This document shows, one piece after another, positions 62,201 through 64,000 of a DNA stretch of 64,000 nt. This DNA comes from Kribbella sandramycini (GTDB taxonomy: Bacteria > Actinomycetota > Actinomycetes > Propionibacteriales > Kribbellaceae), in NCBI RefSeq assembly GCF_013131805.1, contig NZ_JABJRC010000002.1, positions 124,001 to 188,000 of the forward strand, written 5' to 3'. Position 1 is the stretch's first letter; every line of letters begins with the position of its first letter. The notes under the pieces were generated by a model. The model was given only the letters and a program-made list of their open reading frames with translations. It ran no database searches and was not told where the DNA came from. Both the position numbers and the translations under genes were made by a program.

Positions 62201-63864
62201 GTCTCGACCAGCGCGCCCGCGCGGGCGCCTACGGTCCGGGCCTGGGGGACCGGGTTGTGCTGGGGGACACCGGCCTCGTCGTCCGGGTCGACCACGACGA
62301 CCGGGGAATCGATCGCGACGAAGTCCTGCTCGGCTTCGGCAAGACCGGTCGGGACGGCATCGGCCTGCAGGCGGTGCGCACCAGCGAGTCCTGCGACGTG
62401 CTGGTCAGCAACGTGCTGCTGCTCGACCCGGTGCTGGGTATCCGGGCGACCAACATCGGCGTCCGCGACGGTTACGTCGTCGGTATCGGCAAGGCCGGTA
62501 ATCCGGACACGATGGACGACGTCGATCTGGTGATCGGCAGCGGGACGGCGGTCGTCTCCGGTGAAGGCCTGATCGCGACGCCGGGCGGGATCGACACCCA
62601 CGTCCACCTGCTGTCCCCGCGCGTCTGCGAGGCCGAGCTGGCCTCCGGCGTGACGACCGTGATCGGGCAGGAGATCGGCCCGTTCTGGGGGGTCGGCGTC
62701 GGCTCGGCCTGGATCCTGCGCACCGGGTACGGCGCTTTCGACGACTACCCGCTGAACATCGGCATCCTCGGTCGCGGCTCGTCGAGCCGCCGCGATCCGT
62801 TGCTCGAGGCCCTCGAAGCCGGCGTCTGCGGGTTCAAGGTGCACGAGGACACCGGCGCGCATCTGCGCACCCTCGACACCGCGCTGATCGTTGCCGAGGA
62901 CTACGACGTCCAGGTCGCCGTCCACACCGACGGGCTGAACGAAGGGCTCACGGTTGCCGACACGCTTGCCGTCCTCGACGGCCGCGCGATCCACGCCTAC
63001 CACGTCGAAGGCTGCGGCGGCGGGCATACGCCGGATGTGCTCAGCCTGGCCGGGATCCCGCATGTGCTGGCCTCGTCGACCAACCCGACGCTACCGTTCG
63101 GCCGGGACGCCGTCGCCGAGCACCGCTCGATGATCGCGCATGTGCACGGGCTTCGCGACGACCTGCCCGGCGACCGGGCGCTGGCCGACGATCGGGTGCG
63201 GGCCGCGACGATGGGCGCCGAGAACCTGTTGCACGATCTGGGCGTCATTCCGATCACGTCGTCCGACGCGCAGGGGATGGGCCGCGCGGGGGAGACCTGG
63301 CGGAGCACGTTCGGCCTGGCTTCCGTGCTGCGCGGGGTGCCGACGAGTGATGACAATGCCCGGGTCCTGCGTTATCTCGCAAAACTCACCATCAACCCGG
63401 CGCGGGTGCACGGGCTCGACGATCACGTCGGCAGCCTGGAGCCGGGCAAACTCGCCGACATCGTGTTGTGGCGGCCGGCAACCTTCGGCGCGAAACCCGA
63501 GCTGGTGCTCAAGGCCGGCTTCCCGGCCTGGGGCGTGACCGGCGATCCGAATGGCTCGATCGACAGCGCGCAGCCGCTGGTGTTCGGCGCGCAGTTCGGT
63601 GGCCACGGCGCGACCGCGGCGGAGTTGTCGGTGCTGTTCGTCAACGAAGCCGCTGCGGCGGCTGGTGTTTCCGCTGTGCCGACGCGGCGGCGGTTGGCGC
63701 CGGTGCGCGGCTGCCGCACGGTTCGGCTGGCCGATATGGCTCATCACGGCCGGACCGGCCCGGTGATCGTCGACCCGCACAACGGGCAGACCCGCTTCGA
63801 GGACCAGTTGCTGACGATGCCGCCCGTTGACCGGGCGCCGCTCCAGCAGCTCTACCACTTCTGA
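62197..63864 (+). CDS. Urease-like alpha subunit, flap cysteine missing
   Basis: A 555-residue amidohydrolase related to UreC. Nickel ligands are all present: H135 and H137 (GGIDTHVH), K214 for carbamylation (GFKVHED), H243 (VAVHTDGLNE), H269 (HVEGCGGGH) and D357 (TSSDAQGMGR). In the mobile flap the usual MVCHHL reads MIAHVHGL, so the cysteine (319 in Klebsiella numbering) is V316 while the next histidine is kept as H317. No ureD, ureE, ureF or ureG gene is in the window. It may hydrolyse urea poorly or use another ureido or guanidino substrate. Confidence 0.85.
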   Translation: MSLDQRARAGAYGPGLGDRVVLGDTGLVVRVDHDDRGIDRDEVLLGFGKTGRDGIGLQAVRTSESCDVLVSNVLLLDPVLGIRATNIGVRDGYVVGIGKAGNPDTMDDVDLVIGSGTAVVSGEGLIATPGGIDTHVHLLSPRVCEAELASGVTTVIGQEIGPFWGVGVGSAWILRTGYGAFDDYPLNIGILGRGSSSRRDPLLEALEAGVCGFKVHEDTGAHLRTLDTALIVAEDYDVQVAVHTDGLNEGLTVADTLAVLDGRAIHAYHVEGCGGGHTPDVLSLAGIPHVLASSTNPTLPFGRDAVAEHRSMIAHVHGLRDDLPGDRALADDRVRAATMGAENLLHDLGVIPITSSDAQGMGRAGETWRSTFGLASVLRGVPTSDDNARVLRYLAKLTINPARVHGLDDHVGSLEPGKLADIVLWRPATFGAKPELVLKAGFPAWGVTGDPNGSIDSAQPLVFGAQFGGHGATAAELSVLFVNEAAAAAGVSAVPTRRRLAPVRGCRTVRLADMAHHGRTGPVIVDPHNGQTRFEDQLLTMPPVDRAPLQQLYHF

Positions 63865-63877
63865 GGAGAAGGACGTA

Positions 63878-64000
63878 ATGAAGCGCTGGTTGATCCGCGA
63901 GTACCACGACGACGACCTGGAGGCCGTCGTCCGGCTGTGTGACACGACGTCCGACAGTCAGCATTCGGTGTTCACGCTGGCCGACTGCATCGGCGTACTG
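63878..64000 (+). CDS. GNAT-like N-acetyltransferase, 3' end outside window
   Basis: Forty-one codons are seen, from an ATG with GAGGAGAAGGA upstream. MKRWLIREYHDDDLEAVVRLCDTT matches the first strand and helix of GNAT acetyltransferases. It follows the urease-like alpha gene by 13 bases and is probably co-transcribed. A role in acetylating a polyamine or its product fits the context but is not shown. Confidence 0.6.
   Translation, partial: MKRWLIREYHDDDLEAVVRLCDTTSDSQHSVFTLADCIGVL

Overview
The window is high-GC DNA from an actinomycete. Third codon positions are mostly G or C, GTG starts and ATGA start/stop overlaps are frequent, three enzymes belong to F420-dependent families, there is an actinobacterial iron box, and lipoprotein and Tat-type signals are present. 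A filamentous member of the Kribbella/Streptomyces kind fits the gene content, but that placement is inference. I found no tRNA, rRNA, CRISPR array, insertion sequence or phage gene. Almost every base is coding and only one gene-free stretch exceeds 300 bases; it holds a glycine riboswitch.

Layout. 1-2345: a secreted alpha/alpha-toroid repeat protein behind a cobalamin riboswitch. 2377-6606: an operon of an aldehyde dehydrogenase and two class III aminotransferases. 6877-10817: a divergent Asp23/Gls24 locus with its own ECF sigma factor, a zinc anti-sigma fused to an Asp23-like domain, and membrane anchors. 10871-20398: oxidoreductases, a ROK regulator, a paired ABC exporter and a carbonic anhydrase. 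20454-29797: a HelD-family ATPase, a DUF2797 protein, small proteins, a frameshifted P450 operon, an F420 enzyme and a heparinase-like protein. 29894-32905: glyA, gcvH and gcvT behind a tandem glycine riboswitch. 33005-44105: membrane proteins, an esterase with a divergent TetR, an iron-regulated ornithine hydroxylase, an RpiR regulator with a secreted DUF4091 protein, and a second ECF sigma pair. 44256-49883: a giant secreted SpvB/VCBS/RHS protein ending in a papain-like cysteine peptidase domain. 49893-54082: a LuxR-type regulator and an epoxide hydrolase.

54142-64000 looks like one physiological unit. Five genes overlap head to tail: agmatine deiminase, a polyamine-type ABC importer (ATPase, lipoprotein, fused permease) and a TetR regulator. 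A Tat-exported agmatine/peptidylarginine deiminase homologue follows. Divergent from these is a urease-like enzyme (gamma-beta fusion plus alpha) that keeps the nickel ligands but lacks the usual flap cysteine, then a GNAT protein. No nitrilase-type N-carbamoylputrescine amidase and no urease accessory gene is present. A plausible reading is capture and breakdown of agmatine or other guanidino compounds, with the urease-like enzyme acting on the ureido product. This is the most promising candidate for an undescribed pathway. The B12-regulated toroid protein and the Asp23 sigma system come next.
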